From an uncultured Clostridia bacterium (GTDB lineage: Bacteria > Bacillota > Clostridia > Christensenellales > Borkfalkiaceae), in the NCBI GenBank assembly GCA_949282385.1, contig CASDOP010000001.1:333639-397638 (forward strand): DNA of 64,000 nt, given 5' to 3'. The position numbers and the translations under genes are program-made. Under the pieces are notes generated by a model, which saw only the letters and a program-made list of their open reading frames with translations, ran no database searches and was not told the DNA's origin. Shown piece by piece: positions 54,191 to 62,650 of this stretch (position 1 is its first letter; each line of letters opens with the position of its first letter).

Positions 54191-54880
54191 ATGAGAAAAC
54201 CACGCAGCGTTACCAAGCGCATTGCCACGGACGCGCTATTCACCGCGCTCGGGCTGATTACATTCCTAATCGAAAATCTCTTTCCGCCCCTCATTATTCC
54301 GGGAGCGAAAATGGGACTTTCCAATATTTTTTCCCTCGCTGCGCTCATACTCTTCGGACCTGTAGACGCCTTTGCCGTAGTAGCCGCGAGAACGCTGCTC
54401 GGTTCGGTATTCGCGGGCAACGTTTCGGCGCTTATTTATTCCTTTACGGGCGGGATGACCGCCATGGCGGTTTCTTCCGTTCTCGTATGCCTGGTTTATC
54501 CCCGCGTTTCGATTATGTCCGTAAGCGTAGTCGCCGCGGTTTCGCACAACATCATGCAGAACATCATGTTCGTTGTGATTACTCAGTCCCCTATAGTGTT
54601 CAGTTACATGCCCTATCTGGCGCTTTTAGGTCTGCTTTCAGGCGCGATAGTCGGCGCGGCGGTAATGCTCATTTTCAAGCGCGTGCCGCTCAACGTCTAC
54701 CGCAAAGCCCTGGGCGAATTCAGCGAAGGTAAATCCGAAAAAATTGCCGCTTCCGAAGGCGGCGAAACATCCTCGGTTGCCGACAACGGAATATCTTCGG
54801 CTTGCGACGATGAAAATTCTTCAAAAGTCGCAGGCGCAACATCTTTCCCGCCCGACGACGAGCGGCAAAACGGGCAATAA
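54191..54880 (+). CDS. Gx transporter family (ECF-like) membrane protein
   Basis: 229 residues from ATG 54191. Five or six membrane helices in the first 170 residues, with RIATDALFTALGLITFLIEN, PGAKMGLSNIFSLAALILFGP and AARTLLGSVFAGNVSALIYSFTGG. This is the family often misnamed heptaprenyl diphosphate synthase component I; it resembles ECF S components and is repeatedly found with Rnf, NusG_II and ApbE genes. A soluble Ser/Ala/Glu-rich tail of about 55 residues follows. It may import a flavin precursor or quinone-like cofactor (inference). Precedes rnfC by 101 bases in the same direction. Confidence 0.85.
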   Translation: MRKPRSVTKRIATDALFTALGLITFLIENLFPPLIIPGAKMGLSNIFSLAALILFGPVDAFAVVAARTLLGSVFAGNVSALIYSFTGGMTAMAVSSVLVCLVYPRVSIMSVSVVAAVSHNIMQNIMFVVITQSPIVFSYMPYLALLGLLSGAIVGAAVMLIFKRVPLNVYRKALGEFSEGKSEKIAASEGGETSSVADNGISSACDDENSSKVAGATSFPPDDERQNGQ

Positions 54881-54937
54881 AATTAGTCTGAGCCGCGCGA
54901 GAGAGAATAATTTCTTTCCCGTGCGACGATATATATT

Positions 54938-54952
54938 CACGTAAATTACGTG
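54938..54952. promoter_or_regulatory. Inverted repeat upstream of rnfC
   Basis: CACGTAA-A-TTACGTG, perfect 7-base arms, 30 bases before the rnfC start. Candidate operator in the 101-base leader of the Rnf operon. It does not match the Rex consensus. Confidence 0.4.
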
Positions 54953-54981
54953 GAAAAAAGCAAATTAATCGGAGGTTAAAT

Positions 54982-56283
54982 TTGAAAGCTGTTAAAGGTA
55001 AAATCTTCTTTGGCGGCGTGCATGTGCGCGACGAAAAACAACTCGCGTGCGACAAGCCGACGGAAGTGCTTCCCTCTCCTTCTCAGATAGCCGTTTGCAC
55101 GCATCAGTCTTTGGGCAAGCCCGCGACCGTTTGCGTTGAAAAGGGGCAGAAGGTCAAGGAAGGTCAACTCATTGCTTCGGCGGACGGAGTTATTTCTTCC
55201 AACGTCTTTGCGAGCATTTCGGGCGAAGTTAAAGACATCGTAGAAATGCCTGCCGCATCGGGCGTTAAGGAAACTTACGTTATAATCGCCGCCGACGGCA
55301 GCGCGGACAAGCAGTACATGCCGCCGCTCGCAGAAAACGCGGACGCGCAGGCAATAGTTGCGCGCATAAAGGACGCGGGCATAGTAGGTCTCGGCGGAGC
55401 GGGCTTCCCCACCGCCGTAAAGGTAACGCCCAAAGTCAAGGTGGACACGCTCATACTCAACGGAGCGGAGTGCGAGCCTTACCTCACCTGCGACCACAGG
55501 CTTATGATAGAACATACTGACGAAATCGTTAGAGGCGCAAGATACATTGCCAGAGTTCTCGGCGACGTTCAGATTGTTATAGGCATTGAGGGAAACAAGC
55601 CCGACTGCATTGCCGCTTTTGAAAAATACGACGATGTTAAGGTTGTTAAACTTGCAAAGCACTACCCCGTGGGCAGCGAAAAGCACCTTATTTACGCAGT
55701 TTCGGGCAGAAAAGTCGGCATTGGCAAACTTCCCGCAGACGTCGGCACGATTGTGCAGAACGTGGGAACGGCTTTTGCCGTTTGCCAGGCGGTAGAACTC
55801 GGCAAGCCCCTTTATGAAAGGTGTCTCACCGTTTCGGGCAGAGCCGTAAAAGAACCCAAAAACCTTTGGGTTAAAGTCGGCACGAGCATAAAGGACATAG
55901 TAGATTACTGCGGAGGCGAAGCCTGCGAACCCAAAAAGGTTATTACGGGCGGACCCATGACGGGCGTTGCTCTCGCCAATTACGACAGCTACGTCAACAA
56001 GACGACGGGCGGCGTAATTTTAATGACCGAAAAGGAAGCCGACACAATGCGTCCCACCGCCTGTCTCAACTGCGGCAAGTGCGCAGACGTATGCCCCATG
56101 CACCTCATGCCCATGCAGACGGCGTTCTATTCGGCTGCGGGAGATTTCAAGACAGCCGCTAAACTCGGCAACACGATGTGCTGCATAGAGTGCGGCGCAT
56201 GCGAGTATATCTGCCCCGCAAAACGCCCCCTCATTCAGGCTATAAGAAAAACCAAAGCCGCCGTTCGCGCGGGTAAGGCTTAA
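54982..56283 (+). CDS. rnfC: Rnf complex subunit RnfC
   Basis: 433 residues from a TTG start, fixed by GGAGG at 54971-54975. Peripheral subunit that binds NADH/FMN and passes electrons through two [4Fe-4S] clusters: CLNCGKCADVCPMHLMP and CCIECGACEYICPAKRP near the C-terminus. The Gly-rich NAD/FMN site IVGLGGAGFPTAVKV and the following ILNGAECEPYLTCDHRLM are as in NuoF/RnfC. N-terminal barrel-sandwich domain starts FFGGVHVRDEKQLA. First gene of rnfCDGEAB. Confidence 0.97.
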   Translation: MKAVKGKIFFGGVHVRDEKQLACDKPTEVLPSPSQIAVCTHQSLGKPATVCVEKGQKVKEGQLIASADGVISSNVFASISGEVKDIVEMPAASGVKETYVIIAADGSADKQYMPPLAENADAQAIVARIKDAGIVGLGGAGFPTAVKVTPKVKVDTLILNGAECEPYLTCDHRLMIEHTDEIVRGARYIARVLGDVQIVIGIEGNKPDCIAAFEKYDDVKVVKLAKHYPVGSEKHLIYAVSGRKVGIGKLPADVGTIVQNVGTAFAVCQAVELGKPLYERCLTVSGRAVKEPKNLWVKVGTSIKDIVDYCGGEACEPKKVITGGPMTGVALANYDSYVNKTTGGVILMTEKEADTMRPTACLNCGKCADVCPMHLMPMQTAFYSAAGDFKTAAKLGNTMCCIECGACEYICPAKRPLIQAIRKTKAAVRAGKA

Positions 56284-56298
56284 GGAGGTTAAAAGAAT

Positions 56299-57339
56299 AT
56301 GGACAACAGCATAGTTATTTCCACCCCTCCCCACTTAAAGTCCCGCCGTACCACTAAAGGCATTATGCTTGACGTTGTAATCGCTCTGCTTCCCGCGGCG
56401 ATTGCAGGCATAGTGTTCTTCGGCTGGCAGGCGCTCGTGATCGAATTAGTTTCGGTTGCTTCCGCCGTTGCGGCAGAATTCGTTTATTACTTCATATATA
56501 ACGGCGGATTTAAGAATAAATGCAAAAACGCCCTCGGCGTTTGCGTAAACTGGGTTAAACAGTTCGATTTTACCTCCGTCGTAACAGGTCTGATCCTCGC
56601 GCTCATTCTTCCTTCCACTGTAAAATGGTACGAAGTTATTATCGGCGCGGTATTCGCGATAGTCATTGTAAAGATGCTCTTCGGCGGTACGGGCAGAAAC
56701 CTCGTCAACCCCGCCGCAGCGGGACGCGTTATGATGTTCCTGAGCTTCTCACTCACGACTTACATCGCGGCTAACTTTGAACCCATTCTTCTCGAAAGTC
56801 AGCTCTTTACGGGCGCGACGCACCTTTCGGGCTACCTCCTTCAGGGTCAGGCGGGTGCAAGAATTGAATGGCTCGACCTCTTCCTCGGCACGGGCGTTGC
56901 GGGCTGCATAGGCGAAACCTGCAAACTCGCGCTCATCGTAGGATACCTCTACCTCGTAATAAGAAAGGTAATAAAATGGTGGCAGCCACTCCTCTACATC
57001 GCGCTTTCGGCTTTCCTTTCGGTTTGCCTTGCCGCTACCGTTGAGGGCGCTTCGTTCGATATTTCGCTCTTCATAGACTACGCTCTTTCGGGCGGTCTGA
57101 TGTTCGGCGCAATTTTCATGGCTACAGACTATGTAACCTCGCCCAAGGGCGTTTACGGTCAGCTCGTTTACTACATCGCGCTCGCCGTTCTCACGTCGCT
57201 CCTCCGTTTCTATACCAAAATCGAAGTCGTATCCTTCGTAATACTTCTCATGAACCTCGTCGTTCCTCTCATCGACACATATATCGTAAGAAAGCCTTTC
57301 GGCTATAAAAGAGAAAAAAAGCAGAAGGAGGACAAATAA
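56299..57339 (+). CDS. rnfD: Rnf complex subunit RnfD
   Basis: 346 residues, about nine membrane helices. Starts with PPHLKSRRTTKGIMLDVVIAL, as in NqrB/RnfD. Covalent FMN site is the threonine of FTGATHLSG (about residue 175 by family comparison) in an extracytoplasmic loop. GRNLVNPAAAGRVMM and AIFMATDYVTSPKG are family signatures. Forms the ion-translocating membrane core with RnfG, E and A. GGAGG lies 9 bases ahead of the start. Confidence 0.97.
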   Translation: MDNSIVISTPPHLKSRRTTKGIMLDVVIALLPAAIAGIVFFGWQALVIELVSVASAVAAEFVYYFIYNGGFKNKCKNALGVCVNWVKQFDFTSVVTGLILALILPSTVKWYEVIIGAVFAIVIVKMLFGGTGRNLVNPAAAGRVMMFLSFSLTTYIAANFEPILLESQLFTGATHLSGYLLQGQAGARIEWLDLFLGTGVAGCIGETCKLALIVGYLYLVIRKVIKWWQPLLYIALSAFLSVCLAATVEGASFDISLFIDYALSGGLMFGAIFMATDYVTSPKGVYGQLVYYIALAVLTSLLRFYTKIEVVSFVILLMNLVVPLIDTYIVRKPFGYKREKKQKEDK

Positions 57340-58395
57340 ATGACGGCTAAAGAATTCTTTAAAAGCACGGCGTTTAAGTGCATATGCGTGCTGCTTTCGA
57401 TAGTGCTTGTCTGCGGCATACTCCTCACCATCTGCAACGCGCTGTTTGCAGTCAGCGACCAGGAAAGACTTGACAGAGCAATTTCAAAGATATACGGCGA
57501 AACCGTTGAATACGACCCCAACGAAGAAGTTGACGCCGATTATTCCTCGACGGCACTATATACTATAAATCAGGTTTATCCCCTTAAAGGTTCGCATGAC
57601 GGCGAATACCTGCTTAATATTACAGGCAACGGCGGTTACGGCGGCGGCACAGTTACATGCTGGGTTGTTGCCAACGTTAAAGACGGAGACTTCGACGGCA
57701 TAAGCAAAGTAACCATAGACAGCAACTCCGGTCAGTCGTATATAGCCAAAATAGGCAGCGGCGACCTGCAGGCGCTTATCAATCAGCAGGAAAACAGCGA
57801 ATTTACTTCGTTCACCACATCCGGCATTTCGACGGGCGCAACATTCTCGCTCAATGCAATTACTAACTGCATGAACGGCGCAACCGAATACGTAAAAGCC
57901 GTTTACTGCGGATATGTTTCGCCTTACGCCGATTATGAATATACCGATTACATTGACGACGCAACTACCTTCACCGTATCCGGAACTGAAGTAACCTATC
58001 AGATAAAGACAAAGGTCTGCGGTCCTGCCAATGCGTTTGAAATTTCTGTTACGGTAGGCGAAAACGGAACTATAACGGCTTACAGCATAACCGTAAACGG
58101 TTCGACGAGCGGCTTCGGCTCGAAGATGCATCCTTCCATTCTCAATTCTGCGCTGTTTATAAACAAGGGACTTGACGACATGCTGGCTCTGTTCAACGAT
58201 CCCGACAGCACGACTTTGACAAAGGACGACCTCAAGACGGACAGCGTTGACGGTTCTCAGTTGGTTACGGGAGCTTCCGAAAGCGATGGTTCCAACGCGG
58301 GTTATTCCAACTTTGTATGTATCTATGCCTCGTTGTTTGCTTCCGCAAACTATGAACTTGCACTTTCGGACTATGCCGAAGGAGGTAACTCATAA
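57340..58395 (+). CDS. rnfG: Rnf complex subunit RnfG with extra C-terminal domain
   Basis: 351 residues, well above the usual 190-210. One membrane helix (about 14-36), then an extracytoplasmic FMN_bind domain with the flavinylation motif STGATFS (Thr168). A further 160 residues form a second, degenerate domain ending LVTGASESDGSNAGY (309-321) and YASLFASANYELA. That second part is closely similar to the C-terminal domain of the FMN-repeat protein at 62651. ATG follows the rnfD stop directly, with AGGAGG. FMN is attached by ApbE, encoded at 61285. Confidence 0.94.
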   Translation: MTAKEFFKSTAFKCICVLLSIVLVCGILLTICNALFAVSDQERLDRAISKIYGETVEYDPNEEVDADYSSTALYTINQVYPLKGSHDGEYLLNITGNGGYGGGTVTCWVVANVKDGDFDGISKVTIDSNSGQSYIAKIGSGDLQALINQQENSEFTSFTTSGISTGATFSLNAITNCMNGATEYVKAVYCGYVSPYADYEYTDYIDDATTFTVSGTEVTYQIKTKVCGPANAFEISVTVGENGTITAYSITVNGSTSGFGSKMHPSILNSALFINKGLDDMLALFNDPDSTTLTKDDLKTDSVDGSQLVTGASESDGSNAGYSNFVCIYASLFASANYELALSDYAEGGNS

Positions 58396-59072
58396 TGAAT
58401 AAGTATAAGAAAATTACGTTGGACGGCATAATCTTTTCCAACCCGACGTTTATGCTCGTCCTGGGCACCTGCCCTACTTTAGGTCTTATCTCCTCGGCGC
58501 TTTCCGCCCTCGAAATGGGACTTGCAGTCATTGTAATTCTTACCCTCAGCAACATAATAATTTCTGCGCTGAGAAAGATTATTCCCAACGAAGTGCGCAT
58601 ACCCTGCTACATCGTTGTAATCGCTACGCTCGTTACTCTCATAAGAATGGTGCTGGATAAATTCCTGCCCGACGTATACGAAGCGCTCGGCGGCTTCCTC
58701 GCTCTCATAGTCGTTAACTGCATTATCCTCGGCAGAGCCGAAGCTTTTGCCAACAAGCACAACGTTGCGGAGAGCGCTCTGGACGGCGTTGCAAACGGCA
58801 TAGGATTTACCATGGCGCTGACGATTATGGGTATCATATGCGAATTCCTCGGCAGCGGCAGCCTGTTCGGTTATCAGATTATGGACTTCAGCATCGGTCT
58901 GTTCGCTACGCCCGCAGGTTCGTTCATAGTTTACGGACTTTCGATTTGCGCATTCACGGCTATAATAGATACTTTCGAGCGCGCAAAGCGCGTTAAGAGC
59001 AATAAAATTGCTCGCGAAAACCTTTTAGGTCAGAATTCAGAACCCCAGACGGTTGAGGAGGGCAACGCATAA
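58395..59072 (+). CDS. rnfE: Rnf complex subunit RnfE
   Basis: 225 residues, six membrane helices, NqrD/RnfE family. Starts YKKITLDGIIFSNPTFMLVLGTCPTLG; contains IPCYIVVIATLVT and VVNCIILGRAEAFA with the cysteine expected to share the membrane Fe-S cluster with RnfA. C-terminal tail is hydrophilic. Start shares one base with the rnfG stop (TAATG) and has GGAGG upstream. Confidence 0.97.
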   Translation: MNKYKKITLDGIIFSNPTFMLVLGTCPTLGLISSALSALEMGLAVIVILTLSNIIISALRKIIPNEVRIPCYIVVIATLVTLIRMVLDKFLPDVYEALGGFLALIVVNCIILGRAEAFANKHNVAESALDGVANGIGFTMALTIMGIICEFLGSGSLFGYQIMDFSIGLFATPAGSFIVYGLSICAFTAIIDTFERAKRVKSNKIARENLLGQNSEPQTVEEGNA

Positions 59073-59671
59073 TGGCTACGTTTATTGCAATAGTTCTCGC
59101 CGCTGTATTGACGAACAACTTTATCACCGTCAAGACATACGGTATCTGCCCCTTCCTCGGGGTTTCCAAAAAGACTTCATCCGCGCTCGGCATGGGCGTC
59201 GCCGTTACCATAGTCATGGTACTCGCTACGGCGGTAACATATCCCATTTACGAATATGTTATGGTGCCTTTGAATTTCGCTTTCCTTGAAATTATCGTCT
59301 TCATCTTCATCATAGCTTCGCTCGTGCAGATGCTTGAAAAGATAATTCAGAAACTTTCCCCTTCGCTCTACAACGCAATGGGCGTGTACCTCCCCCTCAT
59401 CACTACCAACTGCGCCGTACTCGGCGTATGCGAACTGGTTATAGGCGATATGTCCGCGTTCCTCGAAGGCGCGACGATGAACTACGGCTGGGCTGTACTC
59501 TATGCGCTTTTCGCAGGCATAGGCTTCACGCTCATCATGGTTATCATGAGCGGTCTGAGAGAAAAGCTCAATCATGTGAAAGTTGCCAAGTACCTCAACG
59601 GTTTCCCCGTCTCCATGGTTACGGCTTCGTTCATCTGCATGGCTTTCATGGTATTCACCTATATTGTGTAA
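59072..59671 (+). CDS. rnfA: Rnf complex subunit RnfA
   Basis: 199 residues, six helices, NqrE/RnfA family. LTNNFITVKTYGICPFLGVSKK near the N-terminus and LPLITTNCAVLGVCELV in the middle carry the conserved cysteines. Inverted-topology partner of RnfE. Start overlaps the rnfE stop by one base; GAGG precedes it. Confidence 0.97.
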   Translation: MATFIAIVLAAVLTNNFITVKTYGICPFLGVSKKTSSALGMGVAVTIVMVLATAVTYPIYEYVMVPLNFAFLEIIVFIFIIASLVQMLEKIIQKLSPSLYNAMGVYLPLITTNCAVLGVCELVIGDMSAFLEGATMNYGWAVLYALFAGIGFTLIMVIMSGLREKLNHVKVAKYLNGFPVSMVTASFICMAFMVFTYIV

Positions 59672-59685
59672 GGAGGTAAAAAAAT

Positions 59686-60519
59686 ATGAATAATTTACTC
59701 GTTTCACTCGGACAGGTTACCTCCGAAACATGGAAAACTTTAGGCATTGTCGTAGGCATTCTTTTCGGCATAGCTCTCGTGATTGTAATCGCCATTTTGG
59801 TAGTAGGTAAACTTTTTAAAGTCAACATGGACGAAAAAGTTACCAAAATACTTGAAAACCTTGCAGGCGCGAACTGCGGCGGTTGCGGATGCAGCGGCTG
59901 CGCGGGCTTTGCACAAAAGCTTGCCTGCGGAAGCGCAGACCTCTCCGCATGCCACGTTACCTCTCCCGAAAAGAAAGCTGAAATAGCTGCTCTTTTGGGC
60001 GTTGAACTCAAGGAAGAAGAACCCGAAGTTGCAATAGTAAAGTGCAACGGCGGCGCAGAAAATGCCGTTACGGCGTTTGAGTACAACGGCAACATGACTT
60101 GCGCTGCATGCGCGTCTCTGCTCGGCGGTAACAAGGTATGCAAGGACGCCTGCCTCGGCTGCGGCGACTGCGCTGCCGTCTGCCCCGAAGGAGCTATTAC
60201 AGTCAGCGGCAAGCTCGCAAAGGTTAACCCCGATAAGTGCATTAACTGCGGCGCGTGCATTCAGGCATGCCCCAAGCACATTATCGAGAGAATACCCGTC
60301 AAGGCTCCCGTTTACGTTGCATGCTCCTCCCACTGCAAAGCCAAGGAAGTTATGGCAGGTTGCAAGGTCGGTTGCATAGGCTGCGGAATGTGCGCTAAAA
60401 AGTGCCCTCACGGCGCAATCACTATGGTCAATAATTTGCCTGTATTCGATTACAGCAAATGCACGGGTTGCAAGACGTGCGTTGCCGTCTGCCCCAGACA
60501 CATCATCCTTGAAAGATAA
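59686..60519 (+). CDS. rnfB: Rnf complex subunit RnfB, polyferredoxin
   Basis: 277 residues. N-terminal membrane helix (about 18-43), then the cysteine cluster CGGCGCSGCAGFAQKLACG, and four ferredoxin-type 4Fe-4S motifs: CLGCGDCAAVCPEG, CINCGACIQACPKH, CIGCGMCAKKCPHG and CTGCKTCVAVCPRH. It takes electrons from reduced ferredoxin and feeds the complex. Last gene of the operon; AGGAGG precedes the ATG and a terminator follows. Confidence 0.97.
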   Translation: MNNLLVSLGQVTSETWKTLGIVVGILFGIALVIVIAILVVGKLFKVNMDEKVTKILENLAGANCGGCGCSGCAGFAQKLACGSADLSACHVTSPEKKAEIAALLGVELKEEEPEVAIVKCNGGAENAVTAFEYNGNMTCAACASLLGGNKVCKDACLGCGDCAAVCPEGAITVSGKLAKVNPDKCINCGACIQACPKHIIERIPVKAPVYVACSSHCKAKEVMAGCKVGCIGCGMCAKKCPHGAITMVNNLPVFDYSKCTGCKTCVAVCPRHIILER

Positions 60520-60537
60520 AATTTTAACAGCTTTTAC

Positions 60538-60556
60538 GCCCCGCATTATGCGGGGC
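60538..60556 (+). terminator. Hairpin after rnfB
   Basis: GCCCCGCA-TTA-TGCGGGGC, 18 bases after the rnfB stop, followed by ATTGTTTGTG. Terminator with a weak U-run. Confidence 0.65.
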
Positions 60557-60699
60557 ATTGTTTGTGCCGTTTTGCAACGCAATTTTTATGCTTATAAACT
60601 GCGATACGCGGCTTCATTGCAAATTGATTTTTTCCGTCGCGTTAAGTGTTTGGCTGCGCTTGGAAGTTGCGAAAATATGGTTTCAAGGCATAAAATTAC

Positions 60700-60784
60700 G
60701 CGCCGCGGCTATGCCGCGGCGCATTGATTTGCAATGTTTGATTTATATGAAAATGCGCGCCGCGGCATAGCCGCGGCGCGCATT
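60700..60784. repeat. Pair of G+C-rich palindromes in the rnfB-NusG_II gap
   Basis: GCGCCGCGGC-TAT-GCCGCGGCGC at 60700-60722 and a larger relative at 60752-60784 with a 15-bp stem and ATA loop. Both share the GCGCCGCGGC core. The second is followed by TTTTC on the minus strand and may end the NusG_II-gene transcript; the pair resembles REP-type elements. The remaining part of the 281-base gap (60557-60699) has no gene I can support. Confidence 0.65.
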
Positions 60785-60800
60785 GATCTTTCGTAATATA

Positions 60801-61283
60801 TTAATTTATCTGACTGTCGCTTACATAATCTGTCTGCACAATCATTTCGTGCGTGGCGCAGATTATCGGCAGCGAAGCGTTGGAACTTATGACGGGCGAA
60901 TGAACGCAGTCGAGAGCGGGACAATTAGCTTCAGTAACATCTACCGTGTAGTTGTTTTTATCTATGACGATTATGTTGTAATCGCCCTCATGCTTACCGT
61001 AAAACGTAACTGTAAGCGTATCCGAGGTATCTTCGTTGACTACAATAACTCTGTCGTTTATAACCTCGTAGGTGTCCGTAATAAAGTTATAGGTAAATAC
61101 CTTTTCCGCCTCGTCAGCAAATCCGCGCACTACTGAAACAGAGGTTATGCGCGAACTGTCGCGCGGAAACACGAATATGCCGAACAGAACGACTATGACC
61201 GCTGCAAGCAGTAAATATATCAAAAGGTCCAACAGTTTAAAACCTTTATCTTTTTTTACATATTCTACCCGCTTTAATGACAT
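60801..61283 (-). CDS. NusG domain II-containing membrane protein
   Basis: 160 residues. A lysine-rich N-terminus, one membrane helix (about 22-44), then an outside domain that ends with the NusG_II pattern: NCPALDCVHSPVI, then LPIICATHEMIVQ. These cysteines could form a disulfide or bind metal. Proteins of this type are found near Rnf, Gx and ApbE genes in Clostridia; their job is unknown, with a redox or flavin-related role inferred from neighbours. The ATG is one base past the apbE stop, so both lie on one transcript. Confidence 0.85.
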   Translation of the reverse strand: MSLKRVEYVKKDKGFKLLDLLIYLLLAAVIVVLFGIFVFPRDSSRITSVSVVRGFADEAEKVFTYNFITDTYEVINDRVIVVNEDTSDTLTVTFYGKHEGDYNIIVIDKNNYTVDVTEANCPALDCVHSPVISSNASLPIICATHEMIVQTDYVSDSQIN

Positions 61284-61284
61284 G

Positions 61285-62571
61285 TTACAAAACTATTTTT
61301 CCGTCTTCTACAGTATTGATTATTGCACCCGAAAGCACTGTAAGCTCGCCCGCGCAATTTGTTATTATATCCGTGCAAGTTCCGTCGGCGTTGCGCATCA
61401 TAATAACAACTTTCATATCCGTAAGATTGTCGTTGATGAATTCAACCGCCCTTTCTTTGCCCATTGCAGATATTGCCGTTGTTATGGCGTCGTCCTGCGC
61501 AGCCGTTCTGCCTATGACAGTGCAGGAAGCTACCCGCGTCTGAATGGGCATGCCCGTCATGGGATTTATTATATGGCAATAAGTCGTGTCGCCTACGGAA
61601 TAAGCCTTTTCATAGTCCCCGCTGGTCGAAAGGCATACAGAGGAAAGCATTATGCTTGCAAAACTTGAATAACCCATTGTGTAAGGATCGCTTATCGACA
61701 TGTTCCACTGACCGTTTGTGCTTTGGTCGCGCGAACCCTTTATTGCATAGCTCGACCTGCCGAACTCGAAGTAGCCGTATTCGAAGCCGTATTCGGACAT
61801 CATGGCATTGACCTTATCTACGGCATAACCCTTGCCTATACCGCCCAAATCGAGAGCGAGAGAGTACTCTTCGCCTTCGAGCCCTTGTACTGTATATTGC
61901 GGCTTGATAACGTAATAACTGTCTTCGTTCTGCCCGATTTGTATTTCGCCGAAGTGAGATGCAAGATCGCGGAAAATTGCCACATAATACTCGTCAGGCT
62001 CCGTGCCGCGCGTTACGTATTTGGTATTGCCTACGTTTACCACTCTGTCATAAGGCATGCGCGTAGAAATATCTGCATAACCGGTATATTCGTTAAAGCG
62101 GGGCGTGAAACCGTACAAATCAACAGAGTAATATACGGCAGGGTTATAATAGCCGCCTGTAAGCTCGTAGCAGTCGATGGCGAGGCTCAATACCTCATAT
62201 GTGAGCGAGTCGATTTCTATAGTTTCTCCTGCCTCCGCAGCGTTGAAACGCGAAATACACGAAGTGCTTACGGATGTGGAAAGAGAATTTTCAAGCTGAT
62301 TGAGATAAGCCTTTACTTCGTCGCTCAGGCTTCGCAGTTTATCGTTATTTTCCTGAAGATTAAAATTATCTGTAACGACGAGAGACGCCGTGGTATTGAA
62401 TTTTGAATAAGTTGCCCTGAGCGATGAGTATTCGGTTTGAGTGCCGCCGCCGCTTCCACCTGAATTTCCGCCTGATATTTGGGAATTGAGACCTTCGACA
62501 GCGCAGGAACAGAGCGAAAATGCCGTTATCGCCGACAATGCAATGCACGTAACTGCAAAAATTTTTTTCAT
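61285..62571 (-). CDS. apbE: FAD:protein FMN transferase ApbE, lipoprotein
   Basis: 428 residues. Signal peptide with lipobox LCSC (Cys23), so it acts outside the membrane. Transfers FMN from FAD to Thr/Ser in TGAT-type motifs. Catalytic features: YALDLGGIGKGYAVDKVN-like (reads LALDLGGIGKGYAVDKV), SSYAIKGS, HIINPMTGMP and QDDAITTAISAMG with the metal-binding Asp. Likely substrates encoded nearby are RnfD, RnfG and the FMN-repeat protein. No ribosome-binding site: the -10 box ends six bases before the ATG. Confidence 0.96.
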   Translation of the reverse strand: MKKIFAVTCIALSAITAFSLCSCAVEGLNSQISGGNSGGSGGGTQTEYSSLRATYSKFNTTASLVVTDNFNLQENNDKLRSLSDEVKAYLNQLENSLSTSVSTSCISRFNAAEAGETIEIDSLTYEVLSLAIDCYELTGGYYNPAVYYSVDLYGFTPRFNEYTGYADISTRMPYDRVVNVGNTKYVTRGTEPDEYYVAIFRDLASHFGEIQIGQNEDSYYVIKPQYTVQGLEGEEYSLALDLGGIGKGYAVDKVNAMMSEYGFEYGYFEFGRSSYAIKGSRDQSTNGQWNMSISDPYTMGYSSFASIMLSSVCLSTSGDYEKAYSVGDTTYCHIINPMTGMPIQTRVASCTVIGRTAAQDDAITTAISAMGKERAVEFINDNLTDMKVVIMMRNADGTCTDIITNCAGELTVLSGAIINTVEDGKIVL

Positions 62572-62577
62572 ATATTT

Positions 62578-62606
62578 ATTATATCTTTTTTTTGAGCATT
62601 AATCAA
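62578..62606 (-). promoter_or_regulatory. apbE promoter, apparently leaderless
   Basis: Minus strand TTGATT (62606-62601), 17 bases, TATAAT (62583-62578), 6 bases to the ATG at 62571. The -35 box touches the terminator of the upstream repeat gene. Confidence 0.65.
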
Positions 62607-62626
62607 GCCCGCCGCGAGGCGGGCTT
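62605..62626 (-). terminator. Terminator-like hairpin after the FMN-repeat gene
   Basis: AAGCCCGCC-loop-GGCGGGCTT, 9-bp stem, 25 bases past the stop of the repeat gene on the minus strand; followed by GATTAATG rather than a U-run. Its last bases overlap the apbE -35 box. Confidence 0.6.
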
Positions 62627-62650
62627 AAATTTTCAGTAATTTATCACTAT

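Noticed and set aside
54191..54880. Heptaprenyl diphosphate synthase component I
   Set aside because: A common database label, but the protein is a polytopic ECF-like membrane protein and no prenyl synthase component II is adjacent.
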